From positions 1 to 61,550 of the forward strand of contig SHZC01000008.1 in the NCBI GenBank assembly GCA_009692505.1: a DNA stretch of 61,550 nucleotides, read 5' to 3'. Positions 1 to 8,474 of the stretch are shown one piece after another. The first letter of the stretch is position 1, and each line of letters starts with the position of its first letter. Under the pieces are notes generated by a model. It had not been told where the DNA came from. It searched no databases and saw only the letters and a list, made by a program, of their open reading frames with translations. The position numbers and the translations under genes were made by a program. The DNA comes from Myxococcales bacterium (GTDB lineage Bacteria; Myxococcota_A; Bradymonadia; UBA7976; UBA1532).

Positions 1-1
1 C

Positions 2-322
2 ATTCACTCCAATACGCGCTGGCGCTTTCCGGTCCTGCGCTGGCTCATCGCCACGCCCGAGTACCACCACTGGCACCACACCTCGGATGAGGAAGGCCTG
101 GACAAAAATCCCGCTGCCTTTCTGCCGTTTTGGGACTGGCTCTTCGGCACGGCGCACCTGCCCGACCATTGGCCGGGGAAATACGGCACCGTGAAGTTCC
201 AGCCACCGGAGACCGACCTCGGGCAGCTGACCGATCCCTTCACGAGTAGGCGCGAAACGCCATACGACGAGCCCAATCTCGACGGGTTTTCCCATCTCGA
301 GAACGGGTTGGAGTGCCGATGA
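2..322 (+). CDS. Sterol desaturase/fatty acid hydroxylase family protein, C-terminal part (5' cut)
   Basis: The reading frame is open from the window edge to a TGA and gives about 106 residues. It contains a Pro-Glu-Tyr-His-His-Trp-His-His motif near residue 20, the last histidine box of integral-membrane di-iron sterol desaturase/fatty acid hydroxylases, followed by the usual aromatic stretch (PFWDWLFGT) and a polar tail. In the family this box binds the di-iron centre. The membrane helices and the other histidine boxes lie outside the window, so the substrate cannot be inferred. It is followed after 51 bases by rimO on the same strand. Confidence 0.75.
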   Translation: MHSNTRWRFPVLRWLIATPEYHHWHHTSDEEGLDKNPAAFLPFWDWLFGTAHLPDHWPGKYGTVKFQPPETDLGQLTDPFTSRRETPYDEPNLDGFSHLENGLECR

Positions 323-333
323 GGGACAAGGGC

Positions 334-363
334 TTCGTCTTCCCGCCGTCGGCCTGCTACCCT
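334..363 (+). promoter_or_regulatory. Possible extended -10 promoter for rimO (leaderless start)
   Basis: TGCTACCCT at 355..363 resembles an extended -10 box, but the -35 (TTCGTC, 334..339, 18-base spacing) is poor. The rimO ATG is only 10 bases beyond the -10 and has no Shine-Dalgarno sequence, which would fit a leaderless mRNA. Weak evidence. Confidence 0.3.
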
Positions 364-373
364 GTTCGGCCTT

Positions 374-1720
374 ATGACCCCCACAAACACCACGCCTCAG
401 CGCATCCACTTCATCTCCCTTGGCTGCCCGAAAAATCGGGTCGACACCGAGACCATGTTGGCGAGCCTTCCGGGCCGCTTCGAGATCACCGCCGACGCCC
501 ATGCGGCCGACATCGTGATCGTCAACACCTGTGCCTTCGTCGAGGAGGCCAAAGTCGAGAGCATCGACACCATCCTGGAGATGACGCGGCTCCGCGAGGA
601 AGGCCGGATGAAGAAGCTGGTCGTCACCGGCTGTCTGGCCCAACGGTACCCGGAGCAGCTCGCCGCGGACCTGCCAGAGGTCGACCACTTCGTCGGCACC
701 AACGACCTCGAGAAGCTCGCCGTCTTGCTCTCCGGTGAGAGTGATACGCGGGTCAACGTCGGGAACCCCGATCGGCGCGGCTTCGACTGGGATCTTCCCC
801 GGCAGAGCTCCATGCCCGGTCACACCGCCTACCTGAAGGTGGCCGAGGGCTGCTCGAACACCTGCGCGTTCTGCATCATCCCGACGCTGCGTGGCCCCCA
901 GCGCAGCCGCCCCATCGAGTCCTGCGTGGCCGAGGCCCGGCTGCTCGCCAAGCAGGGCGTCCTTGAGATCAACCTCATCGCTCAGGATCTGACCGCGTAT
1001 GGCTACGACCTAGAGCCCCGCCAAAACCTCAGCGAGCTGTTGAAGGCGCTCGCCGAGGTCGACGGCATCCGCTGGATTCGGCTGCTCTACGCCTACCCGC
1101 GCAACTTCCCCAAAGGGCTCATCGACCTGCTCGCGACGGAGCCGAAGATTGTCCCCTACCTCGACATGCCCCTGCAGCACATCAGCGAGTCCGTGCTCAA
1201 GCGGATGCGCCGAGGGACCAACGCCGATCAGGTCCGACGCCGCGTGGCGGAGATCCGAGAGCGCGTGCCCCAGGTCGTCTTTCGGACCACGTTCATCGTG
1301 GGCTTCCCCGGCGAGACCGACGAGGAGTTCGAGGAGCTGCTCGACTTCGTCAAGACCACGAAGTTCGAGCGAGTCGGCGTCTTCAAGTACAGTCTCGAAG
1401 ACGGAACGCCGGCCTTCGACATGCCCGACCAGGTGGACGAGGACGTGAAGGAGGCGCGACTCGACAAGCTCATGTTCGCCCAACGAGCGATCTCGCGAGA
1501 GAAGAATCGCGCGCTCGTGGGGACGAAGGTCGAGGTGCTGGTGGAGGGCAAGAGCGACGAGAGCGACCTCGTGTGGGTCGGTCGGACCTCCCAGCAGGCG
1601 CCGGACATCGATGGCGTGACGTACCTATCAGGCTTCGAGGACGACCTGACACCGGGCCAGATCGTCTTCGGTCGAATCGAGCAGGTCACGGACTACGACC
1701 TGGTGGTCGGCCCGGCCTGA
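374..1720 (+). CDS. rimO: Ribosomal protein S12 methylthiotransferase RimO
   Basis: Radical-SAM enzyme that adds a methylthio group to the conserved aspartate of ribosomal protein S12. The 448 residues match family length. The N-terminal UPF0004 domain supplies C18 (in SLGCPKN), C53 and C87 for the auxiliary iron-sulfur cluster. The radical-SAM motif CxxxCxxC is C160, C164 and C167. A C-terminal TRAM domain (about 380..448) should bind RNA. The SLGCPKNRVDTE signature separates RimO from the tRNA-modifying MiaB. The ATG at 374 is preferred because the conserved N-terminus begins just after it, although no ribosome-binding site precedes it. Confidence 0.96.
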   Translation: MTPTNTTPQRIHFISLGCPKNRVDTETMLASLPGRFEITADAHAADIVIVNTCAFVEEAKVESIDTILEMTRLREEGRMKKLVVTGCLAQRYPEQLAADLPEVDHFVGTNDLEKLAVLLSGESDTRVNVGNPDRRGFDWDLPRQSSMPGHTAYLKVAEGCSNTCAFCIIPTLRGPQRSRPIESCVAEARLLAKQGVLEINLIAQDLTAYGYDLEPRQNLSELLKALAEVDGIRWIRLLYAYPRNFPKGLIDLLATEPKIVPYLDMPLQHISESVLKRMRRGTNADQVRRRVAEIRERVPQVVFRTTFIVGFPGETDEEFEELLDFVKTTKFERVGVFKYSLEDGTPAFDMPDQVDEDVKEARLDKLMFAQRAISREKNRALVGTKVEVLVEGKSDESDLVWVGRTSQQAPDIDGVTYLSGFEDDLTPGQIVFGRIEQVTDYDLVVGPA

Positions 1721-1731
1721 GCCGATTCGCC

Positions 1732-1908
1732 TCAGCGCGTCGCGACCTCGTGGGCGCACTTCTCGCACAGGAAAAACATACCGCTCGGGCGGCTGTGCCG
1801 CACGAACTTGACCACGGTCATCTTGGGGTTGGCGCAGGACGGGCAAGCCTTCTGCTTACCGGCGTCGCGATCAGCGCGAATGGCCAACTTTGCGGGACGA
1901 GCACCCAT
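1732..1908 (-). CDS. Small zinc-ribbon protein (58 aa)
   Basis: A 58-residue protein beginning MGARPAKLAIRADRDAGK. It holds two Cys pairs (CPSC at about 23..26 and CEKC at about 48..51), a compact four-cysteine zinc ribbon, and is rich in Lys/Arg (10 or more basic residues). A strong ribosome-binding site (AGGAG, 7 bases before the ATG) and a promoter-like TTGACA box upstream on the same strand support it as a real gene. It lies just downstream of ptsI and converges on rimO, the two stops being 11 bases apart. The basic, single-ribbon architecture recalls small ribosomal zinc proteins, but I do not recognise the family. The function is unknown. Confidence 0.7.
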   Translation of the reverse strand: MGARPAKLAIRADRDAGKQKACPSCANPKMTVVKFVRHSRPSGMFFLCEKCAHEVATR

Positions 1909-1951
1909 GTGGAATCTCCTGAAGGAGTTGTCGGGGACAAAACGGGGGCGG

Positions 1952-1981
1952 AAACTAGCTCGGCCACCGGCTCTCTGTCAA
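1952..1981 (-). promoter_or_regulatory. Sigma-70-type promoter for the small zinc-ribbon gene
   Basis: On the minus strand TTGACA (1981..1976) and TAGTTT (1957..1952) are separated by 18 bases. Transcription would start near 1945, giving a leader of about 37 bases before the ATG at 1908. This suggests the small gene can be expressed independently of ptsI. Confidence 0.5.
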
Positions 1982-1991
1982 TTACTGGGCG

Positions 1992-3827
1992 TTAGTCGTG
2001 GCTTCGAATGTGCTGCAGGGGGTCAAAGACCTCGGTGGGCACCGCGCCACCGAGCAGCCCGGGCAGCCGTTCGGCGATGTAACGCTCAATCTCCGGCGCG
2101 TCGTCCATGTGCGCCACCTCGTCAAGCAGCGCGCGGCACGCCGAGGCATCGAGGGAGCGGACGACCTGCTTGATGAGCGGGATGCTCACCGCCGTCATGG
2201 ACAGCTCGTCGAGGCCCAAGCCGATGAGGATCGCCGTGAAGAACGCATCCCCGGCCATCTCGCCGCACATGCTCACCTTGATCCCCGCCGATCGCGCCGA
2301 GTCCACGATGAAGCGAAGCATCCGCAAGAGCGCCGGGTGTAGCGGCTGGTAGAGGTAGGCGACGTGCTCGTTCGCGCGATCAATCGCCAGCGTGTACTGG
2401 ATCAGATCGTTGGTGCCGATGGCGAAGAAGTCCACCTCTCGGGCCAGCATGTCGGCGATGATCGCGGCCGAGGGCAGCTCGATCATGATGCCGAGGGGCA
2501 CAGACTCGGCCATCTGTACCTCTGCAGCCGCGAGCTCCTGACGACACTCGGCGAGCAGGACCTTGACCGCGCGCACCTCGGAGAGGCCGCTGATCAGCGG
2601 GAGCATGATCCGCAGCTCCCCATGCGCGCTCGCGCGAAGCAAGGCGCGCAGCTGAGCCTTGTAGATGCCCGGCTCCCGAAGGCAAAACCGGATGGCCCTC
2701 AGGCCCATCGCCGGGTTGAGCTCGCGCCCGAGCTTGAGGTTGTTCAGGAACTTGTCGCCGCCGAGATCCAGCGTGCGGATCGTCGCGCCTCTGTCGCCGC
2801 ACTTCTCCACGACGTGTCGGTAATGAAGATACTGCTCGTCTTCGCTCGGGAGCGTCTCCCGGTTCATGAAGAGGTACTCGGTGCGGTACAGCCCGACGCC
2901 CTCTGCGCCCGCCTCAAGGAGGATCATCGCCTCCTCGTGCAGCTCGATATTCCCAGCGATGCGCAGCGTGACGCCGTCCCGAGTGCGGGCGGGCTCGGTC
3001 TTGTGCAGATCAAGCTGGGCCCGGCGCGCCGAGTACGCCATCTGCTTGTGCTGGTAGAGCCGGAGCAGCTCGGGCGACGGCGAGAGGATGACCTCGCCTG
3101 TCGTCCCGTCGAGGATGATCATGTCCCCGGTGCCGACCTTCTCGCTGAGCTGACCGACCCCTACGACGGCCGGGAGCTCGAGCGAGCGCGCCATGATGGC
3201 CGTGTGGCTCGTCTTGCCTCCGACATCGGTGGCGAAGCCGAGCACATGCGTGCGGAGCAGGAACGCCGTATCCGCCGGGGAGAGGTCGTGCCCGATGATG
3301 ACGGCGTCTGGCAGGACCTGGGAGAGCGCGGGTTGGGCGCTGCCCATGAGGTTGCGGAGAATTCGGTCGCCGACGAAGTCCACATCGGCCCGACGCTCCC
3401 GAAAGTACTCGTCTTCGATCTTCTCGAAGATCTGTCGAATCGACTTTACGGTCTTCTTGAGTGCCCACTCGGCGTTGAGCGCCTGCTCCTTGATGATGAG
3501 GCGCGCACCGTCCACGAGCATCTCGTCGCGCAGAATGAGGAGGTGGGCGTCGAGGATGAGGAAGTGCTCCTCGCCCGCGCTCTGGAGCCGGCTCTTGATC
3601 TCGGTGATCTGGGCTTCGCTCTCATTGAGCGCTTGGTCGAAGCGCTCCAGCTCCGCATCGAGCTCGGTCGGAGAGACGTGATACTTCGGGACCCGCATTC
3701 GGCGTCGATCGAGAAGGTGTACCCGACCAATGGCGTACCCGGGCGAGACGCCAATGCCCTGCAGCACGACGCCGGTGCCTTGCGGCACGACGGTCCGCCC
3801 GAGCTGATTGTTTCCTCGATTGGTCAC
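1992..3827 (-). CDS. ptsI: PTS enzyme I (phosphoenolpyruvate-protein phosphotransferase)
   Basis: Cytoplasmic enzyme that autophosphorylates from phosphoenolpyruvate and passes the phosphate to HPr. The 611 residues are slightly longer than usual (about 575), mainly through an N-terminal extension of about 20 residues. The phospho-histidine motif GGKTSHTAIMAR is present with H208. The C-terminal PEP-binding barrel shows GIMIELPSAAI and FAIGTNDLIQYTLAIDR. It is the last PTS gene of a minus-strand run and starts 6 bases after the stop of ptsH, consistent with co-transcription. The shorter start at the internal Met/Val near residue 16 cannot be excluded. Confidence 0.96.
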   Translation of the reverse strand: MTNRGNNQLGRTVVPQGTGVVLQGIGVSPGYAIGRVHLLDRRRMRVPKYHVSPTELDAELERFDQALNESEAQITEIKSRLQSAGEEHFLILDAHLLILRDEMLVDGARLIIKEQALNAEWALKKTVKSIRQIFEKIEDEYFRERRADVDFVGDRILRNLMGSAQPALSQVLPDAVIIGHDLSPADTAFLLRTHVLGFATDVGGKTSHTAIMARSLELPAVVGVGQLSEKVGTGDMIILDGTTGEVILSPSPELLRLYQHKQMAYSARRAQLDLHKTEPARTRDGVTLRIAGNIELHEEAMILLEAGAEGVGLYRTEYLFMNRETLPSEDEQYLHYRHVVEKCGDRGATIRTLDLGGDKFLNNLKLGRELNPAMGLRAIRFCLREPGIYKAQLRALLRASAHGELRIMLPLISGLSEVRAVKVLLAECRQELAAAEVQMAESVPLGIMIELPSAAIIADMLAREVDFFAIGTNDLIQYTLAIDRANEHVAYLYQPLHPALLRMLRFIVDSARSAGIKVSMCGEMAGDAFFTAILIGLGLDELSMTAVSIPLIKQVVRSLDASACRALLDEVAHMDDAPEIERYIAERLPGLLGGAVPTEVFDPLQHIRSHD

Positions 3828-3833
3828 CGCAGA

Positions 3834-4106
3834 TTACTCCTCGCCGAACTTGTCCTCGATGCACTTGCCGATCGCGAGGAGGGCGCCCTCCTGGTCCTCA
3901 CCTGCGCAGCCGAGCACGACGGTGCTGCCTTTGGCCGCCGCGAGCGTCAGCATGCCGAGGATGGACTTCGCGTTGACGGACTGATCCCCCTTGCTGAGGG
4001 TCACCTCGCAGCGAAATTGGGTGGCGACGCGCACGAGGGTCGCCGATGCGCGAGCGTGCAGACCCAGCTTATTGGTGATGACGAACTCTTTCTGAATCCC
4101 GGGCAT
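3834..4106 (-). CDS. ptsH: Phosphocarrier protein HPr
   Basis: A 90-residue PTS phosphocarrier. It has the active-site motif LGLHARAS (H17, equivalent to His15) and the regulatory serine region NAKSILGML (S48, equivalent to Ser46), which is the target of HPr kinase. hprK is in the same run, so both phosphorylation sites probably matter here. The ATG at 4106 follows an AGAGGGGA ribosome-binding site and gives the normal family length. A longer upstream reading in the same frame overlaps the IID gene and is rejected. It lies between the IID gene and ptsI. Confidence 0.95.
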   Translation of the reverse strand: MPGIQKEFVITNKLGLHARASATLVRVATQFRCEVTLSKGDQSVNAKSILGMLTLAAAKGSTVVLGCAGEDQEGALLAIGKCIEDKFGEE

Positions 4107-4123
4107 CGTCCCCTCTTTCGCGG

Positions 4124-4954
4124 TCACTCGATGAGTGGAAAGAACGTATTGAGCACGCCGATCAAGACGATGCTTAGAACGGAGAACCCATAGAGCAGCC
4201 ACGGCATGGTGATTCGGCGCTTCAGGCACTGGAAGCAGATGAGCGTGAGCGCCAAGAGCAAGATCAGCTCGAGACCGCTGCCGAAGGCCCCGGGCAAGTG
4301 GGCCGCGTGGTCGACCATCAACGCACCAGAGACGCCGATGCAGATGGCCGCCATGTAGTGGCTGCGGTCGGAGAACTGCACGAGGTCGATCTGGTAGAGC
4401 TTCTCGAAGACACGCTCGCCCATGTTGTACCCGGCCGCGAGCCCATAACACCGCAGGCCCAGGTGGAACATATTGTAGAGGACGAGGAAGACGATGGGTG
4501 CCCACAGCACGTCGGAGACGATCCCCGCGACGGCGAGGGCGGCGGCGAAGGGCTTGAGGCTCGCATAGAAGAAGCTGTCGCCGATGGCGGCCATGGGGCC
4601 CATCATGGCCGCCTTGAAAGCGGTCACGCGCTCGGGCGGGAGCTTGCCGGCGGCGACGTCCTCCTCGAGGCGTACCGTGGCCCCGAGCAGCGCGTCGGCC
4701 ATGTACGGGTGACTATTGAAAAAGAGGAGGTGACGAGCCATCGCCCGCTTGAGATCTTCGCCCCGGTACAACTCGGTCAAGGCCGGGATCATGCTGTAGG
4801 CGAAGCCGACGTTCTGCATCCGCTGGTAGTTGGTCGCGGCCTGGAAGAAGAAGCTCCGCCAGAGCACGCGAACGAGGGTGAAGCGGCTCACCCTGGGCGA
4901 GCGCGGAAGGGCGATGCTCGGGGCGACCGCCAACGACTCTCCGCGGCCGATCAT
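4124..4954 (-). CDS. PTS mannose-family transporter subunit IID
   Basis: Membrane component of a mannose/fructose/sorbose-type PTS permease, 276 residues. It shows the family features FFFQAATNYQRMQNVGFAY near residues 34..52, FFNSHPYMA, and MMGPMAAIGDSFFY, followed by hydrophobic segments in the last 120 residues. The start ATG (4954) overlaps the stop of the IIC gene by 4 bases. IIC and IID form the membrane channel together. The IIA and IIB genes lie just upstream in the run, so the permease is complete. The sugar cannot be told from sequence. Confidence 0.93.
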   Translation of the reverse strand: MIGRGESLAVAPSIALPRSPRVSRFTLVRVLWRSFFFQAATNYQRMQNVGFAYSMIPALTELYRGEDLKRAMARHLLFFNSHPYMADALLGATVRLEEDVAAGKLPPERVTAFKAAMMGPMAAIGDSFFYASLKPFAAALAVAGIVSDVLWAPIVFLVLYNMFHLGLRCYGLAAGYNMGERVFEKLYQIDLVQFSDRSHYMAAICIGVSGALMVDHAAHLPGAFGSGLELILLLALTLICFQCLKRRITMPWLLYGFSVLSIVLIGVLNTFFPLIE

Positions 4955-5673
4955 TGGACCTCCAAGTACCGCAGCCCGCTCACGACGACCACGAACGCGA
5001 TGCCGGCGAGCGCGAGGGCCCGACGCCTTCGAACGGTGGTCATGGCGACGGCGAGCCCGAGCGCGGGCACGAGGTACAAGGCGATGACGTCCAAAGCTCG
5101 AATGAGGGGCGGCGGCAAAGCGGGATGAACCGCCCGGACCACGAAGAAAGCGATGGACGTGCCCGCCGCGACGAGCCCTGCCTCGGCGACAAAGGTCCGA
5201 AACAGGCCAATGAGCGGCAGGCGGGAGATGACGCCGGGGGTGCCTGCGGCTGCGGCAAGATCGGCTCGGTGGGCCAGCGCGAGGTTTTCCCGATCGACTT
5301 GGATGTCGATGAGCCGACCGAGCAGGCTGACGGGGGCCCCAAGCAGGATGCACAGGGCCATGACCGGAAGATCGATGGGGCCGACGTGGCGTCCGAAGAG
5401 CAGCGCCGCCCCCCCGATGACCAATGACGACAACGTCTCGTTCGGGGGCACGCTCGCCCCGACGAGCAGGGACGACATCCAGAGGAGCTGCACGAGCGCG
5501 CCGAGCCAGAGCGCCGTGGGCAAGTTGCCGAGGAAGAGGCCGAGGATCGGGATGACCACCAGCGGCTGGCTTACCATGAGCTGGAAAGCGGCGCGGCGAT
5601 CAAGGGCGAGGGTGCCCCCGATCGCCGTCACGGCGATGAGGTCCCGGGCCAGCGGTGACACGGACTCGAGCAT
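4951..5673 (-). CDS. PTS mannose/sorbose-family transporter subunit IIC
   Basis: Polytopic membrane protein of 240 residues with about seven hydrophobic segments. It shows features of the EII-Sor family: DRRAAFQLMVSQPLVV near residue 25, GNLPTALWLGALVQLLWM, and the conserved small-residue stretch VGASVPPNETLSSLVIGG. It forms the translocation unit with IID. It overlaps the IID start by ATGA and begins 3 bases after the stop of IIB. Co-translation of IIB, IIC and IID is therefore likely. Confidence 0.92.
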   Translation of the reverse strand: MLESVSPLARDLIAVTAIGGTLALDRRAAFQLMVSQPLVVIPILGLFLGNLPTALWLGALVQLLWMSSLLVGASVPPNETLSSLVIGGAALLFGRHVGPIDLPVMALCILLGAPVSLLGRLIDIQVDRENLALAHRADLAAAAGTPGVISRLPLIGLFRTFVAEAGLVAAGTSIAFFVVRAVHPALPPPLIRALDVIALYLVPALGLAVAMTTVRRRRALALAGIAFVVVVSGLRYLEVQ

Positions 5674-5676
5674 GTC

Positions 5677-6162
5677 TCAGCGGGGCTCGGAGGCGAGGGT
5701 CTGCTTGAGATCGATGGGCGTCTCGGTCGGCAGGCTTTGGATCTCCACCCGCACGCCCCGCTCGATGAGGACGCGAAGTTGCTCGAGCTCACCTTCGCCA
5801 AGGTAGACGGCGTTGGTGAACCTTCGCCGCTCCGGGCTGTGGTGCACGTTGCCGATGTTCAGGTTCGCGAAGGGGTTTCCCGCGTTGAAGAGGCGAACTG
5901 CGTCCTCGACGTTTTGGAGCAAGACGAGCACGCGCTCATTGCCGAACACTCGCGTCGACAGAGTCCGCGCCGCCGCCTTGATGGGCTGAGCGTCGAAGGC
6001 GACCGCCTGAGGGATCGCCATGCGGAACATGGTCATCTGCAGGGCGTTTTCCGGGACGTCGTCGGAGGCGATCAGGATGCGTTGATAGCGAAGGTGTGGC
6101 ATCCAGGTGGCGATGATCTGGCCGTGAACGAGCCGATTATCGATGCGGTAGAAAGGGTTCAA
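5677..6162 (-). CDS. PTS mannose/sorbose-family subunit IIB
   Basis: Cytoplasmic phosphocarrier of 161 residues that takes phosphate from IIA and gives it to the incoming sugar. The active-site loop RIDNRLVHGQI near the N-terminus carries the phosphorylated histidine, H13. The body matches the SgaB/EIIB-Man fold (HLRYQRILIASDDVPEN, MFRMAIPQ). It overlaps the end of the IIA gene by 4 bases (ATGA). The length agrees with free-standing IIB subunits. Confidence 0.94.
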   Translation of the reverse strand: MNPFYRIDNRLVHGQIIATWMPHLRYQRILIASDDVPENALQMTMFRMAIPQAVAFDAQPIKAAARTLSTRVFGNERVLVLLQNVEDAVRLFNAGNPFANLNIGNVHHSPERRRFTNAVYLGEGELEQLRVLIERGVRVEIQSLPTETPIDLKQTLASEPR

Positions 6163-6566
6163 GGTGCCTTGCCCTTACTCCGGAGCAGCTGCCCGGCCAC
6201 GAGGGTGTTCTGCCGTGCGTACTCCGCCACCGACTGCGCGACCTCGCTCAGCGGCTGATCCCGGTGGGTATACAGCTTGAGCAGCATCGGCAAACTGACG
6301 CCGGTGATGACCTCGATGTCGTCGCTCAGGAAGGACAGCGAGAGGTTCGAGGGCGTGCCGCCGAACATATCGCAGAGGACGAGGACGCCGCTGCCTTGAT
6401 CGACGTGCGCGATGGCCTCTCGGAGCCGCTCGAGGATCGCCTCCATGGCGTCTCCCGCGTGAATCCCCACGGCCGCGAGTGCCGGGAATTCTCCAACGAT
6501 CATCTGCACGGAGTCGACCATCGCCGCCGCCAAAGGCCCATGCGCGCAGACCACAACGCCGATCAT
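6159..6566 (-). CDS. PTS mannose-family subunit IIA
   Basis: A 135-residue EIIA-Man domain that receives phosphate from HPr. MIGVVVCAHGPLA places the active-site histidine at H9, and LVLCDMFGGTPSN is the family's second signature. The ATG at 6566 overlaps the rapZ stop (ATGA). A longer frame running into rapZ in the antisense-free frame exists but would add over 140 unrelated residues and is rejected. Stand-alone IIA domains in deltaproteobacteria-like genomes are often regulatory, but here IIB, IIC and IID are all present. Confidence 0.94.
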   Translation of the reverse strand: MIGVVVCAHGPLAAAMVDSVQMIVGEFPALAAVGIHAGDAMEAILERLREAIAHVDQGSGVLVLCDMFGGTPSNLSLSFLSDDIEVITGVSLPMLLKLYTHRDQPLSEVAQSVAEYARQNTLVAGQLLRSKGKAP

Positions 6567-7450
6567 TTGTTTACTTTCTCGATGTCTCGATGCCGAACAT
6601 TCGGGGAGAGCCCGAGTCGGCGCAAGTGTTCGCAGGTTGTCTCGGCCAAAGCCACGGACCGATGTTTGCCCGCCGTGCAGCCCAGCGCCACGGTCAGGTA
6701 TCGCTTGCCCTCGACTTGGTACTGCGGGAGCACCAGATCGAGCAAGGGCAAGAAGTGTAGCAGAAACGCTTGGGTCTCCGGCTTCTCCAGGACGAAGGCG
6801 CGCACGGGCTCGTCCAGGCCGGTGAGGGCGTGCAGCTCGGGGATGAAGTGGGGATTCGGCAGAAAGCGCACGTCCCAGACGATGTCGGCGTCCGGGGGCA
6901 GGCCGTGGCGGAACCCAAACGAGAGGATCGAGACCGCCAACGCCCGATCCTCCGGGCTGCCCTCGGCGAAGGCCTGAACGCGCCGTTTGCACTCATGCAC
7001 GTTGAGGTCTGAGGTGTCCACGAGGGACTGCGCCGCGTCACGAAACGGGTGCATGGCCTCCCGCTCGGCGCGCACGGCGTCGAGCAGGGACACGCCTTTG
7101 CCGGCCATGGGATGGCGGCGGCGTGACTCGCTGAAGCGCCGGAGCAAGACGGCCTCCTGCGAGTCGAGGAAGAGGATGTCCACGCGGCTGCCGGCCGCCC
7201 GAAGGTCGTCGAGCATGGCGACGACGGCGCGTGCATTTTTGACCCCGCGGGCGTCGAGGCCCACGGCGAGGCGTTGCCCCTGTTGGCTGTCCCGCGCCAA
7301 CTCCATGAGCTTCGGCACGAGCGGCGGGGGCAGGTTGTCGACGCAGAAGTAGCCCAGGTCTTCCAAGGCATGAATCGCCGTGGAGATGCCCGAGCCCGAC
7401 AGTCCGGTCACGACCGTCAGGTGTGGGGTTTGGCTGAGCTCACTCGACAT
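6563..7450 (-). CDS. rapZ: RapZ-family protein with a degenerate Walker A motif
   Basis: Member of the RapZ/YvcJ family (295 residues; family about 285). In E. coli RapZ is an RNase adaptor that senses glucosamine-6-phosphate and targets small RNA GlmZ. The N-terminal nucleotide-binding domain begins LTVVTGLSGSG, but the next residue is isoleucine (I22, codon ATC) where the Walker A lysine should be, giving GSGIST instead of GSGKST. The downstream LFLDSQEAVLLRRFSESRRR is normal. The C-terminal RNA/GlcN6P-binding domain is intact (FGFRHG, WDVRFLPNP, GCTAGKHRSV). Loss of the lysine probably removes nucleotide binding while keeping C-terminal function. It overlaps hprK by 11 bases. Confidence 0.93.
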   Translation of the reverse strand: MSSELSQTPHLTVVTGLSGSGISTAIHALEDLGYFCVDNLPPPLVPKLMELARDSQQGQRLAVGLDARGVKNARAVVAMLDDLRAAGSRVDILFLDSQEAVLLRRFSESRRRHPMAGKGVSLLDAVRAEREAMHPFRDAAQSLVDTSDLNVHECKRRVQAFAEGSPEDRALAVSILSFGFRHGLPPDADIVWDVRFLPNPHFIPELHALTGLDEPVRAFVLEKPETQAFLLHFLPLLDLVLPQYQVEGKRYLTVALGCTAGKHRSVALAETTCEHLRRLGLSPNVRHRDIEKVNK

Positions 7451-8459
7451 CGGACCTCCGCGACGGCGAGGTCTCGCCCGCAACTGACGCTTCGGCACCA
7501 CTGTCCGTCCTTGTGGGGACCGGCCGCAACCTTCCGTCGAGGCGGTCGGCGAAGGCCCGGGCGGAGTGTGTGCCTTGTGCCTGAAGGAGTCGGTTCCGGG
7601 CGGCGACCTCGATGACGAGGCGCATCGACCGACCGGGTCGCACCGGCAGGCGCGCGTGAGCCACGGGCACGCCCGCGAGCGTGAGGTACTGGGTGTCGAG
7701 GCCGAGGCGGTCGTAAGCCTCCCCGGGGTCCCACTCCAACAGCTCGATGACCTGCTCGACCCGCTTACGCTCACGAACAGCCGCGGCCCCGAAGAGGTCG
7801 CGGATATTGATAATCCCGAGGCCCCGGATCTCCATGTGGTGGCGCGTGAGGTCCGGGCTGTGTCCGACGACGACGCCCGGCCGCACCTGCTGAAGATGAA
7901 GGACGTCGTCGCTGACGAGTCGATGGCCGTGCGAGATGAGCTCGAGGGCCACCTCGCTCTTGCCGATGCCGCTCTTGCCGGTCAGGAGCATGCCCACGCC
8001 GTAGACATCGACGAGCACGCCGTGGACGGTCTCGGACACCGTCAGATGCTCGGTGAGCACCTCATTGAGGCGGTCGGTCGCGGCCGGGGACTCAAGCCGG
8101 GTCGTCAGCAAGGCCTGCTGATGTCTCGCGATGCCGGCGGCGAGCTCTGGCGGGGGCTCGAGCCCGCACGTGAAGACCCAGGCCGGGAAGTTGACCGCGA
8201 CCAGCCGCTCGATCAGCGTGGCCAGCGCGGCCGGCGCCAAGGTGCAGAGGTAACCGTGCTCCGACCGGCCCACCATCTGGACGCGGTCCGAGTCGAGGTG
8301 TTCGACATAACCCGTCAGCGCGACGCCGAGCCGCTGAACCGTCGGCTGCCCGATGCATCGGTCCTGCGTCGAGCTGTCACCCCGAGACCAGAAGGCTTCG
8401 GCGATGCTCGGCGCGGCGAGCACCTCGGAGACGGTCATTCGGCGCAGGCGCATCGGCAT
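7440..8459 (-). CDS. hprK: HPr kinase/phosphorylase
   Basis: Bifunctional enzyme that phosphorylates and dephosphorylates HPr at its regulatory serine. The 339 residues contain the N-terminal DRTGG-like domain, then the P-loop LLTGKSGIGKSEVALELI (about 156..173), HRLVSDDV and the HprK signature MEIRGLGIINI. A poorly conserved tail of about 30 residues follows the core. The first of two adjacent Met codons (8459 and 8453) is chosen. Presence of HprK with Ser48 of HPr indicates that this PTS is regulated by serine phosphorylation as in Firmicutes and many deltaproteobacteria-like lineages. Confidence 0.95.
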   Translation of the reverse strand: MPMRLRRMTVSEVLAAPSIAEAFWSRGDSSTQDRCIGQPTVQRLGVALTGYVEHLDSDRVQMVGRSEHGYLCTLAPAALATLIERLVAVNFPAWVFTCGLEPPPELAAGIARHQQALLTTRLESPAATDRLNEVLTEHLTVSETVHGVLVDVYGVGMLLTGKSGIGKSEVALELISHGHRLVSDDVLHLQQVRPGVVVGHSPDLTRHHMEIRGLGIINIRDLFGAAAVRERKRVEQVIELLEWDPGEAYDRLGLDTQYLTLAGVPVAHARLPVRPGRSMRLVIEVAARNRLLQAQGTHSARAFADRLDGRLRPVPTRTDSGAEASVAGETSPSRRSDVE

Positions 8460-8474
8460 GGCTCGCCCGCAGTT

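Noticed and set aside
2364..4193. Plus-strand open frame of 609 codons
   Set aside because: It runs antisense to ptsI and ptsH, whose motifs are unambiguous, and has no domain of its own.
3834..4505. Longer start for HPr giving 223 residues
   Set aside because: The extra N-terminus overlaps the IID gene and is unrelated to HPr; the ATG at 4106 has a good ribosome-binding site.
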